Source of the DNA: Elioraea sp964533585
GTDB lineage: Bacteria; Pseudomonadota; Alphaproteobacteria; Acetobacterales; Acetobacteraceae
Reading direction: 5' to 3'
NCBI GenBank assembly: GCA_964533585.1
Contig: CAZHMM010000084.1
Location: forward strand, 1-17,402
DNA length: 17,402 nt
Shown here: positions 1 through 6,835 of the stretch, in pieces
Position numbering within the stretch: position 1 is the stretch's first letter
How the letters are laid out: every line of letters begins with the position of its first letter
Program-made: the position numbers and the translations under genes
The notes under the pieces: model-generated
The model's input: the letters and a program-made list of their open reading frames with translations, nothing else
Database searches by the model: none
What the model was told of the DNA's origin: nothing

Positions 1-365
1 CGCCAGACCGGGAACGCATTGATCGCGTAGGCCGCGATCATCGCCGCACCCGCCGAGCCGAAGAAGGTCTCGCCGGCCGCCAGCGCCCGCGCGTTCCGCG
101 CCGACCGCCAACGCAGCACCGAGGCGAGCGTCAGCGCGTCGAGATGGCTCGCATGGTTCGCGATCAGCACGAAGGGCGGCTCGGGCGGCAGATGCTCCGC
201 GCCGGTGACGCTGAGGCGATGGAACAGCTGGAGGTAGAACCGCACCAGCCGGCGCCAGAACGCGTTCACCACCACGCCGATCAGGCCGGGCTCGCGGTTC
301 AGGCTGCGCAGCCGCGCGGCGGCCGGCAGGCCGAGATCACGCGCCGGGCGGAGCTTCCACTCCAT
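1..365 (-). CDS. PlsC-like 1-acylglycerol-3-phosphate acyltransferase, C-terminus cut by window edge
   Basis: Only the first 121 codons are in the window; the gene continues past base 1. The visible protein has an amphipathic/hydrophobic N-terminal stretch and then the acyltransferase block I motif N-H-A-S-H-L-D (residues 70-76), the NHx4D-type catalytic His/Asp pair of the PlsC/LPLAT family. These membrane-associated enzymes transfer an acyl chain to lysophosphatidate or a related acceptor. The ATG shares one base with the TGA of the upstream cytidylyltransferase gene (TGATG), so the two are very likely translationally coupled and the acyltransferase is the third gene of a lipid operon. The real acceptor cannot be read from the sequence. 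It could be a specialised LPLAT serving the unusual phosphatidyltransferase upstream rather than the housekeeping PlsC. The family call is firm and the substrate is open. Confidence 0.85.
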   Translation of the reverse strand, partial: MEWKLRPARDLGLPAAARLRSLNREPGLIGVVVNAFWRRLVRFYLQLFHRLSVTGAEHLPPEPPFVLIANHASHLDALTLASVLRWRSARNARALAAGETFFGSAGAAMIAAYAINAFPVW

Positions 366-1348
366 CAGAGGCCGGTGATCACGCGGGTCGGCCGATCCAG
401 TCCGAAGCCGACGAAGTAGGTGATGAAGTGGAACACCGCGGGGGCGACCAGCAGCAGCGAGTTGAAGCGGTCGAGGATGCCGCCATGGCCGGGCAGCACC
501 ACGCCCATATCCTTGATGCCGAGATCGCGCTTGATCGAGGAGAGCGTCAGATCGCCCGCCTGGCCGCCGACCGCGACGATCAGCCCGAGCGCGACGAGCC
601 ATGCCGGGTTCGCGATCGACGTGCCCTGGAAGATGAACCAGCCGAGGCCGGCGACCAGCGAGGTCGTCACCGCGGCCGCGCCGAGCGCGCCCGAGATGGT
701 CTTGTTCGGGCTGGTCGCCGGCAGCAGCTTCGGGCCGCCGACCAGCTTGCCGACAGTGAAGGCGGCGACATCGTTGAGCCCGACCGCGGTCAGCAGCAGC
801 AGCACGATCGGCCGGTAGCCGCTGTCGTTCGCCATGTAGCCGAGATGCGCGAGCCCCGCCCCGAACAAGGCGTAGCCGAACACCGCGAGGGCGACGCGCT
901 GGATGTAGCCGGACGGCCGGTCGAGCGGGATCGAGGCGACCACCAGCACGCCGATGGTGAGCGGCCAGAGCGCCATGAAGAAGCCGTACCAGTGATCGAG
1001 GGAAGCGAAGTTCGCCGCCAGGATGCCGACCACGACGCAGAACGACAGCAGATGCTCGCGGAACAGTCCGGTCGCGCGCGCGTACTCGCGGTAGCAGGCG
1101 AGCGAGAGAGCCGTGACCGCGCCGATCGTCCAGACCCGGCCGGCCAGCACCGGGCCGATCATCAGCGGCAGCAGCACGCACCAGGAGCCGAGGCGGAGCC
1201 AGAGTTCCCGCCGCAGCGCCGGCGCGGCGCGGCCTGTCACCGACAGCCCTGCGATGACCAGCGCCGCGGCCGTGACCACACCAGCGGTGACCGAAACGAT
1301 CCACACCGTCACCGGATGGGCGAAGGCGGTCGCAGCCCAGCCGCTCAT
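365..1348 (-). CDS. CdsA-family phosphatidate cytidylyltransferase (YnbB-like)
   Basis: This is a 327-residue polytopic membrane protein. CdsA-type enzymes convert phosphatidate plus CTP to CDP-diacylglycerol at the inner membrane. The C-terminal signature is clear at residues 270-296: S-x-I-K-R, then K-D, then P-G-H-G-G, then D-R-F-N. The last position, Asp in the usual signature and a metal-site residue, is Asn here (N296). The stretch around residues 191-219 (GLNDVAAFTVGKL...SPNKTISG) is the usual CdsA cytoplasmic region. The ATG overlaps the TGA of the upstream CDP-alcohol phosphatidyltransferase (ATGA), and its own stop overlaps the plsC-like start. A long open frame continues upstream of this ATG across several other genes, but that is GC-driven shadow. 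The pairing with a CDP-alcohol transferase recalls E. coli ynbA-ynbB. The housekeeping cdsA is more likely elsewhere in the genome, which is inference. Confidence 0.88.
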   Translation of the reverse strand: MSGWAATAFAHPVTVWIVSVTAGVVTAAALVIAGLSVTGRAAPALRRELWLRLGSWCVLLPLMIGPVLAGRVWTIGAVTALSLACYREYARATGLFREHLLSFCVVVGILAANFASLDHWYGFFMALWPLTIGVLVVASIPLDRPSGYIQRVALAVFGYALFGAGLAHLGYMANDSGYRPIVLLLLTAVGLNDVAAFTVGKLVGGPKLLPATSPNKTISGALGAAAVTTSLVAGLGWFIFQGTSIANPAWLVALGLIVAVGGQAGDLTLSSIKRDLGIKDMGVVLPGHGGILDRFNSLLLVAPAVFHFITYFVGFGLDRPTRVITGL

Positions 1349-1992
1349 CGCGCGAGCGCCCGCGCAATGCCCGCCAGCCTTCGTCCGGCCGTGACAACGG
1401 AGAGCGCGGTGATCACCACCAGGGCGAGGGCCGGGAGGCCGAGGCCGCTCCAGCTCAGCTGCCACGATGGCGGTGCGAGCCCGCACCAGAGTGCCACCAG
1501 CGTGGCGATCGCCATGCGCTGCTGCTTCGCCATCGGCCCGCGGAAGTCGCTCGGTGCGCCGGCGGCCTTGCCGGCCGCACGCACATAGGCCGTCGCCATC
1601 GCCGCGAGCGCGGCGGCGAGCCCGAGCGACCAGCTCGCGCCGGCAACACCCAGTCCGACCAGCACCGCCGTATCGGAGACCCGGTCCGGCACCTCGTTCC
1701 AGAGCCCGCCGAGCGGCGAGGCGATGCCGCGCCCGACCGCCACCATTCCGTCGAGCAGGTTGGCGAGCAGGCGAAGCTGCACCAGCACCGCGCCGATCAC
1801 CCAAAGCAGGCCGGCAGCCGCCTCCACATGGGCGGTGGCTGCGAATGCGAGCCCGGCGACGACCGCCGCGAGCATGCCCGCCGCGGAGATCGCATCCGGC
1901 GAGGTGCTGCGGCGGATCAGCCAGTCGGCGATCGCGCCGGTCACGGCAAGGTTGCGCGCGGCGATCGGCCGCCGATGGGGCTCGGGTGTCAT
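1345..1992 (-). CDS. CDP-alcohol phosphatidyltransferase family protein (YnbA-like)
   Basis: The protein has 215 residues and several membrane helices. The family exchanges CMP of a CDP-alcohol (typically CDP-diacylglycerol) for a second alcohol, making phospholipids. The canonical motif is DxxDGxxAR...GxxxDxxxD. Here the region at residues 78-107 reads N78-L-L-D81-G82-M-V-A85-V86, then N99-E-V-P-D103-R-V-S-D107. D81, G82, A85, D103 and D107 are kept, but the first Asp is Asn, the Arg is Val and the Gly before D103 is Asn. A GPMxKxxR segment follows at residues 152-159. As I recall it, E. coli YnbA has a similar NxxDG and GPMxKxxR layout, which suggests the YnbA branch rather than PgsA or PssA. 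The gene heads a three-gene operon with cytidylyltransferase and acyltransferase. The product lipid is unknown. The start at the ATG has a GGAG-like site about seven bases upstream. Confidence 0.82.
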   Translation of the reverse strand: MTPEPHRRPIAARNLAVTGAIADWLIRRSTSPDAISAAGMLAAVVAGLAFAATAHVEAAAGLLWVIGAVLVQLRLLANLLDGMVAVGRGIASPLGGLWNEVPDRVSDTAVLVGLGVAGASWSLGLAAALAAMATAYVRAAGKAAGAPSDFRGPMAKQQRMAIATLVALWCGLAPPSWQLSWSGLGLPALALVVITALSVVTAGRRLAGIARALAR

Positions 1993-2003
1993 CGGTCTCC
2001 GTC

Positions 2004-2019
2004 CTTACGCTAGCGCAAG
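2004..2019. promoter_or_regulatory. Near-perfect 16-bp inverted repeat, possible operator
   Basis: CTTACGCTAGCGCAAG is a palindrome apart from one mismatched pair (A/C at the fourth positions). It sits in the 58-bp gap between the divergent starts of the phosphatidyltransferase gene (1992) and the unknown gene (2051), where it could serve either promoter. The form resembles dimeric operators of MerR- or TetR-type regulators, but no regulator gene is adjacent and I cannot assign a protein to it. Confidence 0.35.
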
Positions 2020-2050
2020 TTAGGGCCAGGCGTGGGGGCGGGATAGGGCC

Positions 2051-2710
2051 ATGCGCATCCGTTGCCGTTCGTGCATGATGGTCGGATCGCCATGCCGGGG
2101 GGGCGTCCTGGATCAGCAGCTGAAGCCCGATCGGGCCGACGTGTTCGACCTCGTCGTCACGGACGGCGAGCGGCGCTTCGTCATGCGCTTCGATGATGCC
2201 GGCATCGCCCCGACGGAGGAGGCGCTGGTCTTCACCCGCTCGGGACGCTGGATGAGCCGCCGCTACGGCGACATCGCCTCGGTAACGATCAGCACGCACA
2301 GGGTCGGGCCGGGCGGTACGATCGGCCAATGCATCATCGCGTTCCGCCACGGCGCGCGCACGATCGTCATGACGGCGAACGCGGCGGGGCTGCCGGACGC
2401 GAGCCGGGTGCGGGTCTACCGCGCCTTCCTCCGCACCTTCCATGAGCGTCTTGTCGCTAGCGGCACCTCCCGCATCGCCTTCAGCTCCGGCTACAGCGAG
2501 GCCCGCCTCGGCGGGCTGACCGCTGCGCTTCTGGCGGGGGCCGCCCTGTTCGTGCTGGTGCCGCTGGTGCTGTTCCTCGCCACCGGCGAGGAGCGGGCGC
2601 TGTGGCTGATGATCGGCGGCGCCGCCCTGCTGTGGCCGGCCATCAAGACCCGCCAGCAGAATGCGCCGCAAAGCTACGACCCGCGGAGCCCGCCCGATCT
2701 CCTGCGCTAG
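2051..2710 (+). CDS. Unrecognised protein with two C-terminal transmembrane helices
   Basis: I do not recognise a named family. The 219 residues split into a soluble beta-rich N-terminal part (about residues 25-150) and two hydrophobic helices (about 155-177 and 183-198) joined by a short acidic turn. A short proline-rich C-terminal tail follows (SYDPRSPPDLLR). The N-terminal part has the look of a small PH-like or beta-sandwich domain, but that is only an impression. The start is uncertain: the ATG at 2051 has a weak AGGG before it, and in-frame ATGs at 2075 and 2078 are alternatives. The coding direction is supported by the clear membrane segments, which make sense only in this frame. The gene is divergent from the lipid operon and convergent with the SLC13-type permease gene. 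It could be an accessory membrane protein; no function is claimed. Confidence 0.7.
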   Translation: MRIRCRSCMMVGSPCRGGVLDQQLKPDRADVFDLVVTDGERRFVMRFDDAGIAPTEEALVFTRSGRWMSRRYGDIASVTISTHRVGPGGTIGQCIIAFRHGARTIVMTANAAGLPDASRVRVYRAFLRTFHERLVASGTSRIAFSSGYSEARLGGLTAALLAGAALFVLVPLVLFLATGEERALWLMIGGAALLWPAIKTRQQNAPQSYDPRSPPDLLR

Positions 2711-3933
2711 CCCGCGAGGCCAAGCACGCGCGGAAAGACGTGCAGCGCGGCCATTGTCAGCGCGAAGGCGGTGAGCAGTTCCAGGCCGAGCCCGAGCCTG
2801 ACGATCAGCAGATAGTCGACGCCCCGCGTCTCGCCGAGGACCACGGCGTTCGACGGCGCCCCGGTCGGCGACATGAACGGTACGGTCGACATCAGGCTCA
2901 CCCCGACCAGCGCCGCGACCGGCTCGATCTCGAGCGCGGCGGCCGCGCCGTGCACCACAGGAAAGAACACCAGCGCGACCACGGTGTTGCTCATGATCTC
3001 GGTCAGCAGCCCGGCCGCGAGGATCAGCACGAGCATGATCTCCCACGAGGTCAGGCCGTAGCCCTCGGCGAGCCCGACAATGTGCCCCACAGCCCGGTCG
3101 AGCCCGAGCACGCGCGTCGCGCCGAGCGAGACCATCACCGCCAGCGCGATGAACGCGAAGCCGCGCCAGGGCAGACGTCCCGCCGCCGAACGCAGCGGCA
3201 GCAGCGGCTCGCCGTTCTCGCGCCGGATCATCAGGGCGTGGCAGAACCAGCCGGCGAAGGCGAGGCTCGCCGCGGCGGGGTAGGCGTCGTGCAGCCTGAG
3301 GCCCATCGCGAGGCCGGTGCTCGCGGTCCAGAAGCCGAGGAAGGCGGCGGTCAGCACGAACACCCGCCGCTGCGCCTGGCTGCGATGCACCGGCAGCGGC
3401 TCCCGCGCGCCCTCGATCCGCACCGCCGCGGCGAGCTCGGCGCGGAGCATGACGCGCAGCAGCAGGAACGTGACGGTGCAGAGCAGCAGCACGGTCGGCA
3501 CGCCGAACATCGCCCAGGTGAGGAAGTTCAGCCGCTCCGCCCCCGCGATCTCGGTCGCGCGCACATAGACCAGCAGCAGGGCATTCGCCGGGCTGCCGAC
3601 GATGCTGCCCATGCCGCCGATATTCGCGCCCCACATGGTCGCTGCCGCGAAGCCGGTGGCGACGCGCCGGCGCACCTGATCGTCGGGGTAGCTGAAGCGG
3701 TCGACCAGCACCGGGATCATCGGCGTGAGCGCGAGCGCGGTGACGGCATTGGGCAGGATCGCCGAGAGCGCCGCCGACAGCGCGAGATGCCCGAGCAGCA
3801 AGCCGCGGCAGCGCCGCCCCGTCAGCCGCTCGACCGCGTCGAGCAGCCGCTCGCCCGCATCCGTCGCGACATAGGCGCGCGAGAGCAGGAAGGCGGTGGC
3901 GAACAGCACCACCAGGGGGATGGCGGAGAGCAC
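2707..3933 (-). CDS. SLC13/DASS-type (ion transporter superfamily) permease
   Basis: This is a 408-residue polytopic inner-membrane permease. The internal inverted-repeat signatures of the divalent anion:Na+ symporter fold are visible. In the first half, LPNAVTALALTP is followed by GSIVGSPANALLL. In the second half, SNTVVALVFFP is followed by SPTGAPSNAVV. These match the helix-break loops that bind Na+ and the carboxylate or sulfate substrate. The protein is short at its N-terminus compared with the usual 430-470 residues and seems to lack the first helix or two. The GTG start at 3933 has no Shine-Dalgarno sequence. Upstream in the same frame is a TGA (3943-3945) and then an ATG (3961-3963), so the natural start may be disrupted (see the separate leader entry). 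Substrate is not assignable: dicarboxylate, sulfate or arsenite/phosphonate-type anions are all possible. Its stop overlaps the stop of the convergent upstream-strand gene. Confidence 0.75.
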   Translation of the reverse strand: MLSAIPLVVLFATAFLLSRAYVATDAGERLLDAVERLTGRRCRGLLLGHLALSAALSAILPNAVTALALTPMIPVLVDRFSYPDDQVRRRVATGFAAATMWGANIGGMGSIVGSPANALLLVYVRATEIAGAERLNFLTWAMFGVPTVLLLCTVTFLLLRVMLRAELAAAVRIEGAREPLPVHRSQAQRRVFVLTAAFLGFWTASTGLAMGLRLHDAYPAAASLAFAGWFCHALMIRRENGEPLLPLRSAAGRLPWRGFAFIALAVMVSLGATRVLGLDRAVGHIVGLAEGYGLTSWEIMLVLILAAGLLTEIMSNTVVALVFFPVVHGAAAALEIEPVAALVGVSLMSTVPFMSPTGAPSNAVVLGETRGVDYLLIVRLGLGLELLTAFALTMAALHVFPRVLGLAG

Positions 3934-3942
3934 GGGGAAGGT

Positions 3943-3963
3943 TCAGTCGGGCGGGGCGGTCAT
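3943..3963 (-). other. Six-codon leader (MTAPPD-stop) in frame with the SLC13-type permease
   Basis: An ATG at 3961-3963 opens six codons (Met-Thr-Ala-Pro-Pro-Asp) that end in TGA at 3943-3945. The next codons in the same frame, ACC TTC CCC, run into the GTG at which the permease frame becomes usable. A single change of TGA to TGG would give a continuous N-terminus. It may be a nonsense mutation, a sequencing error or a short leader peptide. The sequence alone cannot decide. Confidence 0.4.
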
Positions 3964-4033
3964 CGGGGTCCCATGGGGTCGGGCGCGATAGAGACCTTAC
4001 GCGCGGCCCGGCGCCAAGGGGGGAACGCTTGAC

Positions 4034-5170
4034 GTGCCGTCCCATGCGGCGCACCTGGGAGGGATGCGGATCGTCGTCGCCATGTCGGGCGGGGTCGACT
4101 CCTCGGTGGTCGCCGGCCTGATGGCCGAGGCCGGGCACGAGGTGATCGGCGTCACCATGCAGCTCTACGACCACGGCGCGGCCGTCGGGCGGAAGGGGGC
4201 GTGCTGCGCCGGCCAGGACATCCACGACGCCAGGCGGGTGGCCGACCGGCTCGGGATCGCGCACTACGTGCTGGACATGGAGGCGCGGTTCCGGAGCGCG
4301 GTGATCGAGGACTTCGCCAATACCTATGCGCGCGGCGAGACGCCGATCCCGTGCCTGCGCTGCAACCAGCACCTGAAGTTCACCGACCTGCTCGGGCTGG
4401 CGCGCGACCTCGGCGCGGAGGCGCTGGCGACCGGGCACTATGCGCGGATCGAGGTGGCGCCCGACGGCCCGGCTCTGTATCGCGCAGTCGATGCGGCGCG
4501 CGACCAGTCCTACTTCCTGTTCGCGCTCAACCGCGCCGATCTCGGGTTCCTGCGCTTTCCGCTCGGCGGGCTGCCCAAGCCGGCCGTAAGGGCGGAGGCG
4601 GCGCGGCTCGGCCTGCCCGTCGCCGAGAAGCCCGACAGCCAGGACATCTGCTTCGTCCCCGCCGGCCGCTATGCCGATGTGGTCGCGCGGCTCCGCCCTG
4701 AGGCGGCGGAGGCCGGCGAGGTGGTGGCCGAGGACGGGGTGGTGCTGGGCCGGCACGACGGGATTGCCCGCTACACGGTCGGCCAGGCGCGCGGGTTGGC
4801 CGGAGCCTCCTGGCGCGGCGCGGAGCGGATGCACGTGGTGGCGATCGACGCCGCGCGGCGTCGCGTGGTGGTGGGGCCGCGCGCGGCGCTCGGCCGGCGC
4901 GAGGCGGTGGCGCGCGAGGTGACCTGGCTGATCGATCCGCCCGAGGCGCCGCTGCCCTGCGCGGTGAAGCTGCGCGGCCGCGAGCCGCCCCAGCCGGCGA
5001 CGGTCACCTGGGACGGGGCGCGGGCGCGGATCGCGCTCGCCGCGCCGGCGACGGTGGCACCCGGCCAGGCGGCCGTGTTCTATGACGGCGACCGGGTGCT
5101 GGGCGGCGGGATCATCGCGGCTGCTTCGGTTGACAGCGCGGCGGTGCGGGACGTATCTCCCGCCGCCTGA
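4034..5170 (+). CDS. mnmA: tRNA-specific 2-thiouridylase MnmA
   Basis: MnmA thiolates U34 of tRNA-Lys, -Glu and -Gln, using persulfide sulfur relayed by TusE or a cysteine desulfurase and activating the base with ATP. From the GTG start the protein is 378 residues, normal for the family. The PP-loop SGGVDSS is at residues 18-24. The catalytic cysteine block PCLRCN gives C107 and C110. The second active cysteine is C206 in DSQDICFV. RDQSYFLF (156-163) and the C-terminal beta-barrel ending in AVFYDGDRVLGGG are also typical. Start choice: GTG 4034 has a GGGGGGAA run about ten bases upstream. An ATG at 4064 would begin MRIVVAMSGGVDSS but its GGGAGGG abuts the start. The last ~15 residues form a non-conserved tail that overlaps the tRNA-Met promoter. 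The gene stands alone on this strand and is divergent from the permease gene. Confidence 0.96.
   Translation: MPSHAAHLGGMRIVVAMSGGVDSSVVAGLMAEAGHEVIGVTMQLYDHGAAVGRKGACCAGQDIHDARRVADRLGIAHYVLDMEARFRSAVIEDFANTYARGETPIPCLRCNQHLKFTDLLGLARDLGAEALATGHYARIEVAPDGPALYRAVDAARDQSYFLFALNRADLGFLRFPLGGLPKPAVRAEAARLGLPVAEKPDSQDICFVPAGRYADVVARLRPEAAEAGEVVAEDGVVLGRHDGIARYTVGQARGLAGASWRGAERMHVVAIDAARRRVVVGPRAALGRREAVAREVTWLIDPPEAPLPCAVKLRGREPPQPATVTWDGARARIALAAPATVAPGQAAVFYDGDRVLGGGIIAAASVDSAAVRDVSPAA
5130..5159 (+). promoter_or_regulatory. Sigma-70 promoter for tRNA-Met inside the mnmA 3' end
   Basis: A perfect -35 hexamer TTGACA (5130-5135) is followed after 18 bases by TATCTC (5154-5159), a -10-like hexamer. 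Transcription would begin near 5166, about 50 bases before the mature tRNA. The whole element lies in the last codons of mnmA, in the variable C-terminal tail. Confidence 0.6.
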
Positions 5171-5216
5171 CGGGTGCGCAGGGCCGGTGTGGCGGCTCCG
5201 CGCCGACGGAAGCTTT

Positions 5217-5293
5217 GGCGGCGTAGCTCAGCTGGTTAGAGCACGGCACTCATAATGCCGGGGTCGGCAGTTCAAGTCTGCCCGCCGCTACCA
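5217..5293 (+). tRNA. tRNA-Met (anticodon CAT), elongator type
   Basis: The full cloverleaf can be folded by eye. The acceptor stem GGCGGCG pairs with CGCCGCT (first pair G-U). The D arm is GCTC/GAGC, the anticodon stem CGGCA/TGCCG encloses loop CTCATAA (anticodon CAT at 5251-5253), and the T arm is GGCAG-TTCAAGT-CTGCC. The 3' CCA is encoded. Elongator rather than initiator: the first acceptor pair is not the C-A mismatch of tRNA-fMet and the anticodon stem lacks three consecutive G-C pairs. The D-loop and variable loop match elongator Met better than lysidine-dependent tRNA-Ile(CAT), which cannot be fully excluded. No T-rich terminator is visible before the convergent permease stop at 5302. 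Confidence 0.95.
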
Positions 5294-5301
5294 CCCCTCG
5301 C

Positions 5302-6081
5302 TCATGCCCTCCGTTCGCGTCCTGCCCACGACTCAAGCCGCCGCGTCGCCAGCGCGATCGGCCAGCAGGTGCAGAAGAACGCGACCAGCAGCGCGCCATA
5401 GAACGGAATAAGCAGCTCGCTCCGCCGCTCCGCGCCCAGCGCGTTGCGCGTCATGGTCAGCGCCTCCTCGACCCCGACGATGCTCGCGAGCGGCGTGGAC
5501 ATCAGCAGGATGGCGTAGAGGTTCATCCACGGCGGCAGCATGCGCTTGACGCATTGCGGCAGGATCACAAGCCAGAGCGTCTTCCGCCGCGACAGCGCGA
5601 GGCTCGCCGCCCCCTCCCACTGGCCCGACGGCACCGACTGCACCGCGCCGCGCACGATTTCCGACACGTTCGCCATCACCGGCAGCGTCAGGCCGGCGGT
5701 CGCGCGCAGCCAGTTCGGGATGTCGATCGTCGTACCGAACAGTGTCACGCGGAACGGCAGGATGAAGATGCAGTAGAACAGCAGCACGAGCCACGGCGCG
5801 TTGCGGAAGAACTGCGTCGCGACGACCGAGGGGCGTGCGATCCAGCGCGACGGCGCGACCTGGCCGAGCCCGAGGAACAGTCCGAGCCCCGTGCCGAGCG
5901 CCATCGCGATCACGCTGATCAGCACATTGAGCACGAAGCCCTGGCCGATCAGCGGTGCCCAGCGGATCAGCGCCGTCAGGGCTCCATCGGCGGCCGGTGC
6001 GGCGGCCTGCGCCCAGGCCGAGCCTGCGAGCACAAGCATGAGCGCGAAGCCGGCCGCCTTGCCGTCCGGCGCGCGCGTCAT
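5302..6081 (-). CDS. Polar amino acid ABC transporter permease (HisM/GlnP family), second subunit
   Basis: The protein has 259 residues and about five to six membrane helices. The cytoplasmic EAA loop that docks the ATPase is EGAASLALSRRKTLWLVILP (residues 156-175), with Ala in the position usually Gly. FFRNAPWLVLLFY at 91-103 is the family's typical FRGTPLxxQ-like region. The N-terminus is odd: residues 9-30 look like a signal peptide (hydrophobic run ending in SAWAQAAAP) before the first usual helix. The ATG overlaps the TGA of the first permease gene (ATGA), so the two are translationally coupled and probably form a heterodimer. It is the last gene of the sox-ABC gene string; the next downstream element is the convergent tRNA-Met. 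No ATP-binding subunit follows. Confidence 0.9.
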   Translation of the reverse strand: MTRAPDGKAAGFALMLVLAGSAWAQAAAPAADGALTALIRWAPLIGQGFVLNVLISVIAMALGTGLGLFLGLGQVAPSRWIARPSVVATQFFRNAPWLVLLFYCIFILPFRVTLFGTTIDIPNWLRATAGLTLPVMANVSEIVRGAVQSVPSGQWEGAASLALSRRKTLWLVILPQCVKRMLPPWMNLYAILLMSTPLASIVGVEEALTMTRNALGAERRSELLIPFYGALLVAFFCTCWPIALATRRLESWAGRERRA

Positions 6082-6827
6082 CGCTCGCCGAACCCGGGCA
6101 GGCGCAGCGCCCGCTCCCAGCGATGCATCGCCCAGACCAAGAGCGTGACGAGGCCGATATAGAGGATCAGCAGCGCCGTCATCATCTCCGGCACGTTGAG
6201 CGCATCGGACCAGATCTGGTTCGACACGTAGAGCATCTCCGGCACGCCGATCGCGTAGGCGAGCGTGGTCGTCTTCACCAGGTTGACGAGGTTGTTGTTC
6301 AGCGCCGGCAGGCAGATCCTGAACGCGAGCGGCAGCACCACCAGGCGGTAGGACTGCAGGCGGGTCAGCCCGAGCGCGGTCGCGGCCTCGGCGGTGCCCT
6401 GCGGCACGGCCTCGACGCCGCTACGGAAGATCTCGACGTTGAACGCGCCCGCGAACAGCGACAGCGCGACGATCGCCCAGGCGACATTGCCGATCAGCGG
6501 CGTGGGGAAGCCGAGATCGTCCGGCACGCTCGGCGTGATCGAGCCGAGGCCGAAGAAGAAGAAGTACATCTGCACCAGGGGCGGCGTGTTGCGGAAGAAC
6601 GCGACATAGCCGTCGGTCAGCCAGCGCAGCGGCGCGACGGGCGATTTCTGCGCCGCCGCGCCGAGGATGCCGAGCACCACGCTCGCCACCACCGAGGTCG
6701 CGGCGAGGTACACGGTCATCAGCAAGCCCGCCCAGAACCGCGACCGGTCGAACGGGTCGTAGAGGATGGTCAGGTTGATCCCGGCGGACTCGTTCAGTCC
6801 CCGGAAGACGGACTCGATCAGGTCCAA
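6078..6827 (-). CDS. Polar amino acid ABC transporter permease (HisM/GlnP family), first subunit
   Basis: This inner-membrane permease domain of an amino acid importer has about 249 residues if it starts at the TTG (6825-6827). FFRNTPPLVQMYFFFFGLG is the conserved entry region. The EAA loop is EAATALGLTRLQSYRLVVLP, a canonical match with the key Gly. LVKTTTLAYAIGVPEM after it is also typical. The start is inferred: the frame stays open into the binding-protein gene with no ATG. The nearest ATG (6832-6834) is out of frame, and TTG 6827 is the first initiator after a strong hairpin that separates it from the binding-protein stop. No clear Shine-Dalgarno is seen, so expression may be low relative to the binding protein. 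It is coupled to the second permease by ATGA. Together with the preceding periplasmic protein it forms an importer lacking a local ATPase gene. Confidence 0.88.
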   Translation of the reverse strand: MDLIESVFRGLNESAGINLTILYDPFDRSRFWAGLLMTVYLAATSVVASVVLGILGAAAQKSPVAPLRWLTDGYVAFFRNTPPLVQMYFFFFGLGSITPSVPDDLGFPTPLIGNVAWAIVALSLFAGAFNVEIFRSGVEAVPQGTAEAATALGLTRLQSYRLVVLPLAFRICLPALNNNLVNLVKTTTLAYAIGVPEMLYVSNQIWSDALNVPEMMTALLILYIGLVTLLVWAMHRWERALRLPGFGER

Positions 6828-6835
6828 GATGCATG

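Noticed and set aside
4029..4034. TTGACG as a -35 element for mnmA
   Set aside because: It is too close to either possible mnmA start, and no -10 hexamer follows at 16-18 bases.
365..4834. A 1489-codon minus-strand open frame covering several genes
   Set aside because: Only its last 327 codons (the CdsA homolog) look like protein. The rest is antisense or out-of-frame to mnmA, the permease, the unknown gene and the phosphatidyltransferase, and is Arg/Ala/Gly/Pro-rich as expected for GC-driven shadow.
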